Positions 43,899 to 52,458 of a stretch of 64,000 nt of DNA are shown piece after piece. Both the position numbers and the translations under genes were made by a program. The stretch's first letter is position 1. Every line of letters starts with the position of its first letter. The stretch comes from Micromonospora nigra. GTDB taxonomy: Bacteria; Actinomycetota; Actinomycetes; Mycobacteriales; Micromonosporaceae. Under the pieces are notes generated by a model. It ran no database searches and was not told where the DNA came from. It saw only the letters and a program-made list of their open reading frames with translations. The stretch covers positions 1,116,001 to 1,180,000 of the forward strand of contig NZ_FMHT01000003.1 of the NCBI RefSeq assembly GCF_900091585.1. The letters run 5' to 3'.

Positions 43899-44072
43899 TC
43901 ATGCCCCGCCGGCCTGCTCCTCCTCGGCCCGGGACCGCCGCACGTTGGCGACCGGACCGTCGGTGACCTGGTACTCCCGGGTCTCAGGGTGGTGGGTTGG
44001 CGCCCACCCCGCGCCGAGCCGCGTGCGACGGGCGTTGGCCACCGCACCGAAGGACGTCTGCTTTCCGCTCAC
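43899..44072 (-). CDS. Small conserved-looking protein, 57 residues
   Basis: GTG at 44072 lies downstream of GGAGGGATGAGCA. The product begins VSGKQTSFGAVANARRTRLG and contains the segments HHPETREYQVTDGPV and ANVRRSRAEEEQ. The two ANxRR motifs (about residues 12 and 43) look like an internal duplication. It is hydrophilic and basic, without membrane segments. I do not recognise the family. The coding character is good: GC-rich third positions and a natural stop before the repeat array. Confidence 0.6.
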   Translation of the reverse strand: MSGKQTSFGAVANARRTRLGAGWAPTHHPETREYQVTDGPVANVRRSRAEEEQAGGA

Positions 44073-44176
44073 TGCTCATCCCTCCCCGCGCGGGCCGCTC
44101 TGCCCACGCGTGCCGGAATTCTCCCCCGTCCGGGTCGGACAAACAGTGAGCTGAGCCACTGCCGACCAGTGGTGAT

Positions 44177-47100
44177 TCAGCGGAAGTCGCGGGAGGGCGG
44201 ACTGACCGGTGGTTCGATCGGGTCGAGCCGGTCGGCGGTCAGGCTGGTGACCCCCTCGTGCCGGTGCAACCGGCCCCGCACCACCAGCGCGGGGCTGCTG
44301 CGGGCCACCCGCCGGTAGCGCTGCCACAGCCCTGGCGAGCAGGTGACGTTGAGCATGCCCGTCTCGTCCTCCAGGTTGAGGAAGGTGACCCCGCCGGCGG
44401 TCGCCGGGCGCTGCCGGTGGGTGACGATGCCGCCGACCCGGATCCGCCGGCCCGGCTCCACCCGACCCAACCGGTCGATCGGCACCACGTCGAGGGCGTC
44501 GAACTGCGGGCGGAGGAACCGTGCCGGATGGCTCTCCGGGGACAGCCCGGTGGCCCACACGTCGGCGACGAGACGGTCCACCGCCTCCAGGCCCGGCAGG
44601 GTCGGCGCGGTCGTACCGGTGACGGTGCCGGGCAGCCGGCCCGGCCGGTCCTGGGCCGCCGCGCCGGCAGCCCAGAGGGCCTGCCGCCGGGTCAGGCCGA
44701 AACAGGCGAAGGCGTCCGCGGTGGCCAGCGCCTCCAGCTGCGCGGCGGTGAGGCCCACCCGCCGCGCCAGATCCGGCATGTCACGGTACGGCCCGGCCGC
44801 CGTCCGCTCCGCCTCGATCCGCTCGGCCACCGCGTCGCCGAGGGTACGCACGCTGCCCAACCCGAGCCGCACGGCCGGCCCGCCCAGCCCCCAGGCGTGC
44901 GGCGGCTCTCCCGGCACGCTGCCCCACCGGGTGTCCGGGGTGGACTCCAGCACCGCCGCCGCACCGCTGGCGTTGACGTCCGGCCGGCGGACCTCCACGC
45001 CGTGCCGGCGGGCGTCGTCGACCAGGGTCTGCGGCGAGTAGAACCCCATCGGCTGCGCGTTGAGCAGGGCGGCCAGGAACGGGCCCGGGTGGTAGCGCTT
45101 GAGCCAGGAGCTGGCGTACACCAGGTAGGCGAAACTCATCGCGTGGCTCTCCGGGAAGCCGTAGCTGGCGAACGCGGTGAGCTTGCGGTAGACGTCGTCG
45201 GCCAGTTCCCCGGTGATGCCGCGAGCCGCCATCCCCGCGTACAGCCGGTCGGCGATCTGCGCCATCCGCTCCACCGACCGTTTAGCCCCCATCGCCCGGC
45301 GCAACTGGTCGGCCCCGGCGGCGTCGAAGCCGGCCAGGTCGATGGCGAGCTGCATCAGCTGCTCCTGGAACAGCGGCACCCCGAGGGTCTTCTCCAGCGC
45401 GTTGCGCATCAGCGGGTGCGCGTACGTCACCGGTTCCTGGCCGTTCTTACGCCGGATGTACGGGTGCACCGAGCCACCCTGGATGGGGCCCGGACGGATC
45501 AACGCCACCTCGACCACCAGGTCGTAGAAGCACCGCGGCTTCAGCCGGGGCAGCGTGGCCATCTGGGCGCGGCTCTCCACCTGGAACACCCCGACCGAGT
45601 CGGCCCGGCACAGCATGTCGTACACCTCGGGATCGTCGAGCGTCATGTCGCCCAGGTCGAGACTGGCACCGATCATGTCGTAGCCGTAGTGCAGCGCGGA
45701 GAGCATGCCGAGACCGAGCAGGTCGAACTTCACCAGCCCCACGGCGGCGCAGTCGTCCTTGTCCCACTGGAGCACGCTGCGGCCGGGCATCCGCCCCCAC
45801 TCCACCGGGCACACCTCGATCACCGGCCGGTCGCAGATCACCATGCCGCCGGAGTGGATGCCCAGGTGTCGGGGGAACGTCTGCACCTCGTTGGCGTACG
45901 CCACCACCTGCTCGGGGATGTCCGGCACGTCCACGGTGGCCACCTCGCCCCACCGGTCGATCTGCTTGCTCCAGGCGTCCTGCTGGCCGGGGGAGAAACC
46001 GAACGCCCTGGCCACGTCCCGCACCGCCGAACGCGGCCGGTACGAGATGACGTTGGCGACCTGGGCGGTGTGCTCCCGGCCGTACCGGGCGTAGACGTGC
46101 TGGATCACCTCCTCCCGGCGGTCGGACTCGATGTCCACGTCGATGTCGGGCGGGCCGTCGCGTTCGGGGGCGAGGAACCGCTCGAACAGCAGCCGGTGCC
46201 GGACCGCGTCCACGTTGGTGATCCGCAGCGCGTAGCAGACCGCCGAGTTCGCCGCCGAGCCCCGCCCCTGGCAGTAGATGTCCTGCTGGCGGCAGAAGGT
46301 GACGATGTCGTAGACCACCAGGAAGTAGCCGGGGAAGTCCAACGCCTCGATCATGTCCAGTTCGTGGTCGAGCTGCGCGTACGCCTGCGGGTGCGCCTCA
46401 CGCGGGCCGTAGCGTTCCCGCGCGCCGTCCATGGTGAGCCGGCGCAGCCAGCTCATCTCGGTGTGCCCTGGCGGCACCGGGTACGCCGGCAACCGCGGCG
46501 CCACCAGTTGGAGGTCGAAGGCCAGCTCGGCGCCGAACGCGGCGGCCCGGGCCACCGACCCCGGGTACGCGGCGAACCGGGCCGCCATCTCCGCCCCGCT
46601 GCGCAGGTGCGCGGTGCCGGCCGCGGGCAGCCAGCCGTCGATCTCGTCCAGGCTGCGCCGGGCCCGCACCGCGGCCAGGGTGGTGGCCAGCCGGCGCCGC
46701 CCCGGGGTCGCGTAGTGCACATTGTTGGTGGCCACCGTGGGCAGCCCGGCTGAGGCGGCCAGCTCGGCCAGGGCGTCGTTGCGGTCGGCGTCGACGGGGT
46801 GCCCGTGGTCGGTCAGTTCCACCGCCACGGTTTCCGCGCCGAACAGGACGGTGAGCCGGTCCAACTCGCGGGCCGCCGCGTCGACCCCCTCGGTGAGCAG
46901 TGCCGACGGCACGTGCCCCTTGCGGCAGCCGGTCAGCACCAGCACGTGGTCGCGCAGGTCGGCCGCGACCTCCTCCAGCGTGCCGTAGACCGGACGGCCC
47001 TTCTCCCCGCCCCGCAGGTGGGCGCGGGCGATGGTGGTGGCAAGCCGGGCGTACCCCTCGTGGCCGTGGGCGAGCAGCAGCAGGTGCGTGCCGTGCGGGT

Positions 47101-47602
47101 CGGGTTCACCGTTCTGTGGCCCCGGCAGCCCGAGGGACAGCTCCGCGCCGAACACCGTCGGCAGGTGGAGCGCGCGGGCCGCCTCGGCGAAGCGCACCAC
47201 CCCGTAGAAGCCGTCGTGGTCGGTGACGGCCAGGGCGGTGAGCCCCAGCCGGGCGGCCTCCTCGGCCAGTTCCTCGGGGTGGCTGGCCCCGTCGAGGAAG
47301 CTGAAGTTGGTGTGCGTGTGCAGCTCCGCGTAGGGCACCGGGTCGTCCGGGCGGGGCAGGTCGGGCGGCCGGTAGTGCTGTCGCCGGCGACTCCAGGCCG
47401 GCGCGTCGCCCCCGTCGGCGTCGACGGCCAGCGGGTCCACCACGTGCAGGTGCCGCTCCGCGCGCCCCCGCGCACCACCCCCGGCCGGGCCCGGCCCAGC
47501 CCCGGCGGGGTGGGCGTCGGCGGGTCGGCCGCCTTCCCCGGACCGGCCGGAGAGCACCCGCTCCAACTCGGACCACGGCAGCTCCGGATTGTGGAAGCTC
47601 AC
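44177..47602 (-). CDS. dnaE2: DnaE2, error-prone DNA polymerase III alpha
   Basis: A 1141-residue C-family polymerase. After a variable N-terminus of about 80 residues comes the PHP domain (YAELHTHTNFSFLDGAS, ALAVTDHDGFYGVV). The polymerase core has GRGSAANSAVCYALRI and the catalytic PDIDVDIESDRRE. HhH and OB-fold modules follow (GGIVTHRQRP...NLEDETGMLNV). DnaE2 works with ImuA/ImuB in damage-induced mutagenesis. GTG 47602 follows GGGGGAG. It is the last gene of the SOS operon, 75 bp after imuB. Confidence 0.95.
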   Translation of the reverse strand: MSFHNPELPWSELERVLSGRSGEGGRPADAHPAGAGPGPAGGGARGRAERHLHVVDPLAVDADGGDAPAWSRRRQHYRPPDLPRPDDPVPYAELHTHTNFSFLDGASHPEELAEEAARLGLTALAVTDHDGFYGVVRFAEAARALHLPTVFGAELSLGLPGPQNGEPDPHGTHLLLLAHGHEGYARLATTIARAHLRGGEKGRPVYGTLEEVAADLRDHVLVLTGCRKGHVPSALLTEGVDAAARELDRLTVLFGAETVAVELTDHGHPVDADRNDALAELAASAGLPTVATNNVHYATPGRRRLATTLAAVRARRSLDEIDGWLPAAGTAHLRSGAEMAARFAAYPGSVARAAAFGAELAFDLQLVAPRLPAYPVPPGHTEMSWLRRLTMDGARERYGPREAHPQAYAQLDHELDMIEALDFPGYFLVVYDIVTFCRQQDIYCQGRGSAANSAVCYALRITNVDAVRHRLLFERFLAPERDGPPDIDVDIESDRREEVIQHVYARYGREHTAQVANVISYRPRSAVRDVARAFGFSPGQQDAWSKQIDRWGEVATVDVPDIPEQVVAYANEVQTFPRHLGIHSGGMVICDRPVIEVCPVEWGRMPGRSVLQWDKDDCAAVGLVKFDLLGLGMLSALHYGYDMIGASLDLGDMTLDDPEVYDMLCRADSVGVFQVESRAQMATLPRLKPRCFYDLVVEVALIRPGPIQGGSVHPYIRRKNGQEPVTYAHPLMRNALEKTLGVPLFQEQLMQLAIDLAGFDAAGADQLRRAMGAKRSVERMAQIADRLYAGMAARGITGELADDVYRKLTAFASYGFPESHAMSFAYLVYASSWLKRYHPGPFLAALLNAQPMGFYSPQTLVDDARRHGVEVRRPDVNASGAAAVLESTPDTRWGSVPGEPPHAWGLGGPAVRLGLGSVRTLGDAVAERIEAERTAAGPYRDMPDLARRVGLTAAQLEALATADAFACFGLTRRQALWAAGAAAQDRPGRLPGTVTGTTAPTLPGLEAVDRLVADVWATGLSPESHPARFLRPQFDALDVVPIDRLGRVEPGRRIRVGGIVTHRQRPATAGGVTFLNLEDETGMLNVTCSPGLWQRYRRVARSSPALVVRGRLHRHEGVTSLTADRLDPIEPPVSPPSRDFR

Positions 47603-47677
47603 CGTGCCACTCCCCCACCGTGGACGACGCACGCGCCGGGTCGGTCGGGCGCGTGGATGACAGCCGCGCCCCGGTGG

Positions 47678-49354
47678 TCAGTCATAGATCGCCTCCACCA
47701 GCCACCGGCCCGACTCGACCGCGAGCAGCAGGGCTCCCCCGTCGGCGAGGCAGACCTGGAAGCGGGCCCGACGGCACGCCTCGGCCGGCGACCACCAGCG
47801 CTCGTCGACCGGCCAGGGACCGACCCAGCCGACGATCTCCACCGGCCGGCCGCCGTCGACGGCCAGCCGGGCGGGTGGGGCGCTGAGCTGGAGCCGGGCG
47901 CTCACCCCGACCGGCCCTCCGGTGGCGTCCTGGACGACCGCCGCCACCGGCACGGGCAGCACCACGGCGGGCGAGGGCGGCGGCAGCCGGCCGGGCCACG
48001 GCGGTCCGCCCGCCCCACCAAGGACCCCCGCCCGCCCGGCCGCAGTCTCCCCGGCCGCCACCACCGTTTGCGCGGACACCGCCGCAGACGGTGTCGGGGC
48101 CCCCGGTCGCGCCGGGAGCCGTTCGTCGCCCCACGGCACCAGATGCGTCTGGTCGGCCGGGGACCGCCCGCCACCGAGCACCGCCGTGACCACCGACTCG
48201 GGGCCGAGGATGCCCTGGACCCGGCTCAGCGCCCGTTGCGCCCGCTCCCGTTCCTCGCCGACCTCCCCCCACAGGCCCGGTTGCAGGCTCGCCCTGGCCA
48301 CCACCCCGTCGGGCACCAGCCGCAGCCGGACGATGCCCGACGTCGGTCGGGCCGGCCGGGCACCGGCCCGACCGGTGGCACCGGAGAGCCACCCGTCGAG
48401 CTGCCACCGCACCCGGTCGGCGATGGCCGACGCGGTGAGCAGGCCGTCGTGCCGCCATACCCGGTGCAGCTCCGCCCCGTGCGCGGTGACCGCCTCGATG
48501 CCGAGCCGGGTGCAGGCCAGTCCGTGCGCGGCGAGCCGCTCGTGCAGCCGCTCGGCCAACGCCCGAGCGGCGAACGCCGCGGCGTCGACCCGGTCGAGCG
48601 GCTCGTCGTGGTCGGCGGTGACCGTCAGGTCGGCCGGGGGTCGCCGCGCGGCGGGCAGGCGATGGTCCCGCCCGGTCGCGAGCCGATGGGCCAACGCGCC
48701 GTCGAAGCCGAACCGGGCCAGCACGTCGCCGGGCGGCAACGCGGCGAAGTCGCCCAGGGTCCGCACGCCGAGCCGGCGCAGCAGGTCGGCCAGCGCCGGA
48801 CGGCTGAGCGCCTCGACCGGCAGGTCGGCGAGGAACCGGGGGCTGTTCCCGGCCGGGACCACCCGTCCGGTGCGGGCGGCCAGCCCGGCGGCGAACATGC
48901 CGTCGGCCACCCCGATCTGGCCCTCCACCGCGCACGTCTGCGCCACGTGTTCGACGATCCGCTCCGCGGCCGCCTCCTCGCCGCCGAGATGCCGGCTCGG
49001 ACCCCGGGCGGACATCGCGCAGGCGCCGGGACGCACCACCTCGACACCGGCGACCAGTTCCTCCACGGCCGCGACCACCGGCTCGAACGCCCGGGCGTCC
49101 CGCCCAGGGTCGTACTCGACGACGGTGAGCTGCGGACACCGGCCCTGGGCGTCCCGCTTGCGCAGACCCCGGTGCACCCCCTCGGCGCGGGCCCGCGCCG
49201 AGCAGGCGACCACCCGGTTGGCGTGCAGGACGGCCACCGGACCGGTGGCGGGCACCCCGTCGACGATCTCGGCGGCGATCACCGGCCAGTCCGGGCACCA
49301 CAGCAGCATCGTGCGCACCGGCCCGTCCGGTCGGCGGGGGGCGGTTCCGGTCAT
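47678..49354 (-). CDS. imuB: ImuB, inactive Y-family polymerase homologue
   Basis: A 558-residue Y-family-like protein. It keeps the fold (TMLLWCPDWPVIAAE, ARAEGVHRGLRKRDAQ, GVADGMFAAGLAAR, LRRLGVRTLGDFAALP), but the first catalytic Asp position reads WCPDW rather than VDMD and the second acidic motif is lost, as in ImuB. The C-terminal region (from about 340) is long and Pro/Gly-rich and would hold the clamp-binding and ImuA/DnaE2-interaction sites. ATG overlaps the imuA stop (ATGA). Confidence 0.9.
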   Translation of the reverse strand: MTGTAPRRPDGPVRTMLLWCPDWPVIAAEIVDGVPATGPVAVLHANRVVACSARARAEGVHRGLRKRDAQGRCPQLTVVEYDPGRDARAFEPVVAAVEELVAGVEVVRPGACAMSARGPSRHLGGEEAAAERIVEHVAQTCAVEGQIGVADGMFAAGLAARTGRVVPAGNSPRFLADLPVEALSRPALADLLRRLGVRTLGDFAALPPGDVLARFGFDGALAHRLATGRDHRLPAARRPPADLTVTADHDEPLDRVDAAAFAARALAERLHERLAAHGLACTRLGIEAVTAHGAELHRVWRHDGLLTASAIADRVRWQLDGWLSGATGRAGARPARPTSGIVRLRLVPDGVVARASLQPGLWGEVGEERERAQRALSRVQGILGPESVVTAVLGGGRSPADQTHLVPWGDERLPARPGAPTPSAAVSAQTVVAAGETAAGRAGVLGGAGGPPWPGRLPPPSPAVVLPVPVAAVVQDATGGPVGVSARLQLSAPPARLAVDGGRPVEIVGWVGPWPVDERWWSPAEACRRARFQVCLADGGALLLAVESGRWLVEAIYD

Positions 49355-50136
49355 GCCGGCCCCATCACGGCGAACGCGGGACGGAAGGGGCTGGGCGCGG
49401 CGGCGGGAAGTGCACGGAGGCGGCCCGCCGTCGACCGGCCGGTGGCCGAGGCGACCGCCGTCGGGGCGGGGGCCGGGATCACCCGGGTGAGCCCGTCACC
49501 GGGTAGCCACACCGTGGCCTCCCGGGGGCGCGCGGCGGCACCGCGCCCCCGCGCGGAGATGGTGACCGCCCGGCGGCGCAGCCGGCCCCGCCCCGGCCCG
49601 AGGCCCTCCCATGCCCCCCGGACCACCCGCAGGGTGACGTCGGCGCCGTCCCACCGGCCGTACGGGACCAGGACGCTGCCCCGCTGGCGGGCCCGGGCGG
49701 CCAACCGGGCGGTGACCGAGGCGGAGACGGTGCCCGGCACCGCGGTCACCACGACGTCCATGCCGTCGATCAGGGCGGCGACGACGGTGGCCCACTCCGG
49801 CCCGGGATGCGGCACCAGGGCGAGCCGGTCGAGGGCGATGCCCAGCTCGGCGGCTGCGCCCGCCCCGAAGGTGGGCACCCCCACCACGGCGCACCACGAC
49901 CCGGCCCGGGACGCCTCGGCGAGCAGGGCCAGCACCAGGGAGGTGGTGCCGCTGCCCGGGGACTGGGCCGCGGCGACCGCGACGGTGCTGCCCCGGCGCA
50001 GCCCCCGGCCCGGCAGGAGGGCGGTCAGTTCCGGGGCGACCGGCAGGACGCGGTGACCGCCTGCCGGGTCGGGTGCGCTCGCCGGGCGCACCAACTCGGC
50101 CAGTGCGGCGGAGCCGACCATCATCCGGCCCGCCAT
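49351..50136 (-). CDS. imuA: ImuA-like, RecA-related mutasome protein
   Basis: A 261-residue RecA/SulA-like protein in the ImuA position. The core RRGSTVAVAAAQSPGSGTTSLVLALLAEA corresponds to the RecA P-loop region (residues about 46-75), but the loop reads SPGSGTTS rather than GxxxxGKT, so ATP binding may be weak. VVGVPTFGAGAAAELG and MDVVVTAVP follow. ATG 50136 follows GGGGGTAGG. It lies 154 bp after the HEPN gene. Confidence 0.82.
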   Translation of the reverse strand: MAGRMMVGSAALAELVRPASAPDPAGGHRVLPVAPELTALLPGRGLRRGSTVAVAAAQSPGSGTTSLVLALLAEASRAGSWCAVVGVPTFGAGAAAELGIALDRLALVPHPGPEWATVVAALIDGMDVVVTAVPGTVSASVTARLAARARQRGSVLVPYGRWDGADVTLRVVRGAWEGLGPGRGRLRRRAVTISARGRGAAARPREATVWLPGDGLTRVIPAPAPTAVASATGRSTAGRLRALPAAAPSPFRPAFAVMGPA

Positions 50137-50290
50137 CGGACCTACCCCCTGTCGTGTGTGCCACGGGTTCCGGCCCGCGGCTGGTGCTGTGTTCGGTCGG
50201 CGCGCCGAGGAGTTGGCTGGCTCACCGAGGACGCGCCGGACGGCGTCCGGCCACCGCTGGGTCCCGCCGGTGGTGGCCGGACGCCGTGTC

Positions 50291-50740
50291 TCAGGCGGCG
50301 AGACCGTCGAGCTGTGGCTGGTGGACCAGGCCGAGAGCGGTCTCCACCACCGCGACGAACTGCTCGGCGGCGCGGAGCAGGTCGTCGGCCTCCCGGGCGG
50401 TGACGACGCGGGGGATGCCGGCCTCGGCGGCGGCCCGTTTACCGGCGCCGGCGGCGAAGAACCGGGCCCACTCGTCGAGCTCGGGGGCGACGGTGCAGAG
50501 CAGGACCCAGACGCTGGTGACCCGGTGCCGCCGGGTCGGCGCGGGACGGGCCCGGGCGGCGAGCAGGGCGGCGGCGGCACGCAGCGCGGCGAGGTGGGCG
50601 GCGGCGTAACGGAGACCGTCGGGGCGGGTCTGGGCAGCCTCGGCCAGCCCGCGCCGGGAGACCGCGAGGAGCTGGGCGGGGGTGCGGTGCGGCAGCACGT
50701 GCGCCGGCACCGTCGGCGCCTGAACCGGATTGGTCGGCAT
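50291..50740 (-). CDS. SAV_6107-type HEPN-domain protein, head of SOS operon
   Basis: A 149-residue all-helical protein resembling the SAV_6107 HEPN family found next to imuA in actinomycetes. The HEPN RNase-type motif R-x4-H is present as RYAAAH (about residue 45). ATG 50740 follows GGAGGAG. It stands first in the imuA-imuB-dnaE2 operon, with a leader of about 300 nt upstream. Whether it cleaves RNA, binds nucleotides or regulates the mutasome is unknown. Confidence 0.82.
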   Translation of the reverse strand: MPTNPVQAPTVPAHVLPHRTPAQLLAVSRRGLAEAAQTRPDGLRYAAAHLAALRAAAALLAARARPAPTRRHRVTSVWVLLCTVAPELDEWARFFAAGAGKRAAAEAGIPRVVTAREADDLLRAAEQFVAVVETALGLVHQPQLDGLAA

Positions 50741-50842
50741 GGGCTGTCTCCTCCACGTGGCCGAGGCGCCACCCCGCGCGGACAGGCCGCCGGCGGGGCG
50801 CCGGGTCGGGTGGGTGCGGAGGAAGACGCACCGCTTGTGGGG

Positions 50843-50933
50843 GCCGGCCGGGTGCGGAGCTTCCCCACACCACACCCGGCCGGCGTACCGGCGGGTTCGT
50901 CGGCCGCCGCCCGGGGGTCGTGGGCGGCGGCCG
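50843..50933 (-). other. Two perfect 12-bp hairpins in the SOS operon leader
   Basis: GCCGGCCGGGTG (50843-50854) pairs with 50873-50884, and CGGCCGCCGCCC (50901-50912) pairs with 50922-50933. Both are perfect. They lie between the LexA boxes and the HEPN start codon. Neither is followed by a T-run on the minus strand. They may structure the leader RNA. Confidence 0.7.
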
Positions 50934-51041
50934 ACGCTCCTGCCTGACGGGACCGGACTCGCGACTGCCCGGAACCCCTGGCGCGGCCCGCGGTGCCGCA
51001 CCGCCCGGGACCGGTGCCGCGAAACACCGTCCCGGGGTGGT

Positions 51042-51078
51042 TGGAACGAACGTTCGAGGCAATCGAACACTCGTTCTA
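51042..51078. promoter_or_regulatory. Two tandem LexA (SOS) boxes
   Basis: TGGAACGAACGTTCGA (51042-51057) and TCGAACACTCGTTCTA (51063-51078) both fit the actinobacterial LexA site TCGAAC-N4-GTTCGA, with 14-15 of the defined positions matching. On the minus strand TTGCAC (51120-51115) and TGTACT (51097-51092), 17 bp apart, lie just upstream, so LexA would block the mutasome operon promoter. ybaK, divergent, starts 160 bp away. Confidence 0.85.
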
Positions 51079-51226
51079 ACTACTGCTGACAGTACACCCT
51101 CCCCCGGACGAAAGTGCAACGTGTGACGCGCGCGGCGGGGCATCCGCTCCGGCACCCCTGCGCTGATCACGGCACCGGGCGGGACGCGGCGGCGTGGCCG
51201 GTCGAGCCCCGCACGGACGTACCGGG

Positions 51227-51232
51227 AACAAT
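51227..51232 (+). promoter_or_regulatory. Possible -10 element of ybaK-carotenoid operon
   Basis: AACAAT ends 6 nt before the ATG at 51239. The match to TANNNT is imperfect, but spacing and lack of a ribosome site fit a leaderless start. Confidence 0.35.
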
Positions 51233-51238
51233 GGCGGC

Positions 51239-51727
51239 ATGCAGTCACACCCGAACGTCCGAGCAGTGCAGGACGCGCTCTCTGGCGCCGGCGCGCGGGA
51301 CGGCTCCGGCGCACCCAGCGCGGTGCGTCTGCTGCCCGAGGCGGTGCACACCGCCGCGGCAGCCGCGCAGGCGCTCGGCGTCGAGGTCGGCGCGATCGCC
51401 AACTCGCTCGTCTTCGACGCCGACGGCACGCCGCTGCTGGTGCTCACCTCCGGCGCGCACCGGGTGGACACCACCGCCCTGGCCGCCGCCGTCGGGGTCA
51501 CCCGGCTGCGCCGGGCCGCCCCGGACTTCGTCCGCGAACACACCGGCCAGGTGATCGGCGGAGTCGCCCCCGTGGGTCACCCACGGACACTGCGCACCCT
51601 GGTGGACACCGCCCTGGCCACGTACGCCGAGGTGTGGGCCGCCGGTGGCGTCCCCCGGGCGGTCTTCCCCACCACGTACGCGGAGCTGCTGCGGCTCACC
51701 GCCGGCACCCCGGCCGACGTGGCGTGA
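51239..51727 (+). CDS. YbaK/EbsC-type (ProX-like) tRNA-editing domain protein
   Basis: A 162-residue YbaK/EbsC domain protein. Typical elements are AAAAAQALGVEVGAIANSLVF, the LLVLTSGAHRVD strand with its nucleotide-binding Ser/Gly, VRRAAPDFVREHTG and the GGVAPVGHP loop. Family members hydrolyse mischarged aminoacyl-tRNA, such as Cys-tRNA-Pro. Its stop overlaps the start of the CrtA-like gene (GTGA), which places it, unusually, at the head of the carotenoid operon. Confidence 0.88.
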   Translation: MQSHPNVRAVQDALSGAGARDGSGAPSAVRLLPEAVHTAAAAAQALGVEVGAIANSLVFDADGTPLLVLTSGAHRVDTTALAAAVGVTRLRRAAPDFVREHTGQVIGGVAPVGHPRTLRTLVDTALATYAEVWAAGGVPRAVFPTTYAELLRLTAGTPADVA

Positions 51728-52458
51728 ACACCGTCCCCGACCTCGTCACCCTGCACGTGTGGCAGGTCCCCCGGACAGCGCTGCCCCGCGTGCTGACCCG
51801 GATGGCGCTGGATCCGCGCCGGCTGCGCGCCCTGCCCGGCGTCCGGTTCGCCAAACTGCTCGGCACCGGCACGGGAACCGGCTTCGGGCCGGGCGACGCC
51901 GACCCGACCCGGTGGGCGGCGCTGACCGTGTGGGACTCTCCCGCCGCGGCGGCGGGCTTCGACGCCTCACCGGTGGGTCGCGCCTGGGCCCGGCTCGCCC
52001 GCGCGGCGGTCCGGGTCGACCTGCGCCCGGTGACCAGCCGGGGCGAATGGTCCGGCCGGCGGCCGTTCGGCGACCCGGCCGGCGGGCGGGTGGCCGGGCC
52101 GGTGCTGGCCCTGACCCGGGCCCGGCTGCGGCTGCGCCGGGCGGCCACCTTCTGGCGGGCGGTCCCGCCGGTGGCCGCCGCCCTGCACGCCGCACCCGGG
52201 CTGCTGGCCCGCTTCGGCGTCGGCGAGGCACCCCTGGGCTGGCAGGGCACCGTCAGCGTGTGGCGTGACCAGGCGGACCTGGTGGCCTTCGCGTACCGTC
52301 GCCCGGAGCACCGCGCCGCGATCACGCGGACCCCGACCGAGGGGTGGTACGCGGAGGAACTCTTCGCGCGGTTCGAGGTGCGTGACGTGGTCGGCGACCG
52401 GACGGTGCTGGGCTGGGTCGCCGACGGCGACACGATCGCGGAGGATGGGCGGGTATGA
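51724..52458 (+). CDS. CrtA-like (spheroidene monooxygenase family) protein
   Basis: A 244-residue protein matching the CrtA family. It has FAKLLGTGTGTGFGPGDADP near residue 40, WAALTVWDSPAAAAGF, the RGEWSGRRPFGDPA segment, and the C-terminal FAYRRPEHRAAI...GWYAEELFARFEV. CrtA enzymes oxidise the C-2 end of acyclic carotenoids, giving keto groups in purple bacteria. In this operon the substrate would be an acyclic or monocyclic C40 carotenoid. GTG overlaps the ybaK stop. Confidence 0.82.
   Translation: MNTVPDLVTLHVWQVPRTALPRVLTRMALDPRRLRALPGVRFAKLLGTGTGTGFGPGDADPTRWAALTVWDSPAAAAGFDASPVGRAWARLARAAVRVDLRPVTSRGEWSGRRPFGDPAGGRVAGPVLALTRARLRLRRAATFWRAVPPVAAALHAAPGLLARFGVGEAPLGWQGTVSVWRDQADLVAFAYRRPEHRAAITRTPTEGWYAEELFARFEVRDVVGDRTVLGWVADGDTIAEDGRV

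Noticed and set aside
43672..43902. Frame encoding Gly-His-Cys-Arg repeats with ATGA overlap to the small gene
   Set aside because: It is created by imperfect 23-27 bp repeats, has no conserved features, and ends inside the start of the methyltransferase gene.
51066..51120. RecA-independent (PafBC/ClpR-type) damage promoter at the mutasome operon
   Set aside because: CTGTCAGCA resembles the TTGTCRGTG element, but no TANNNT lies 8 bp downstream. The tandem LexA boxes explain damage control better.
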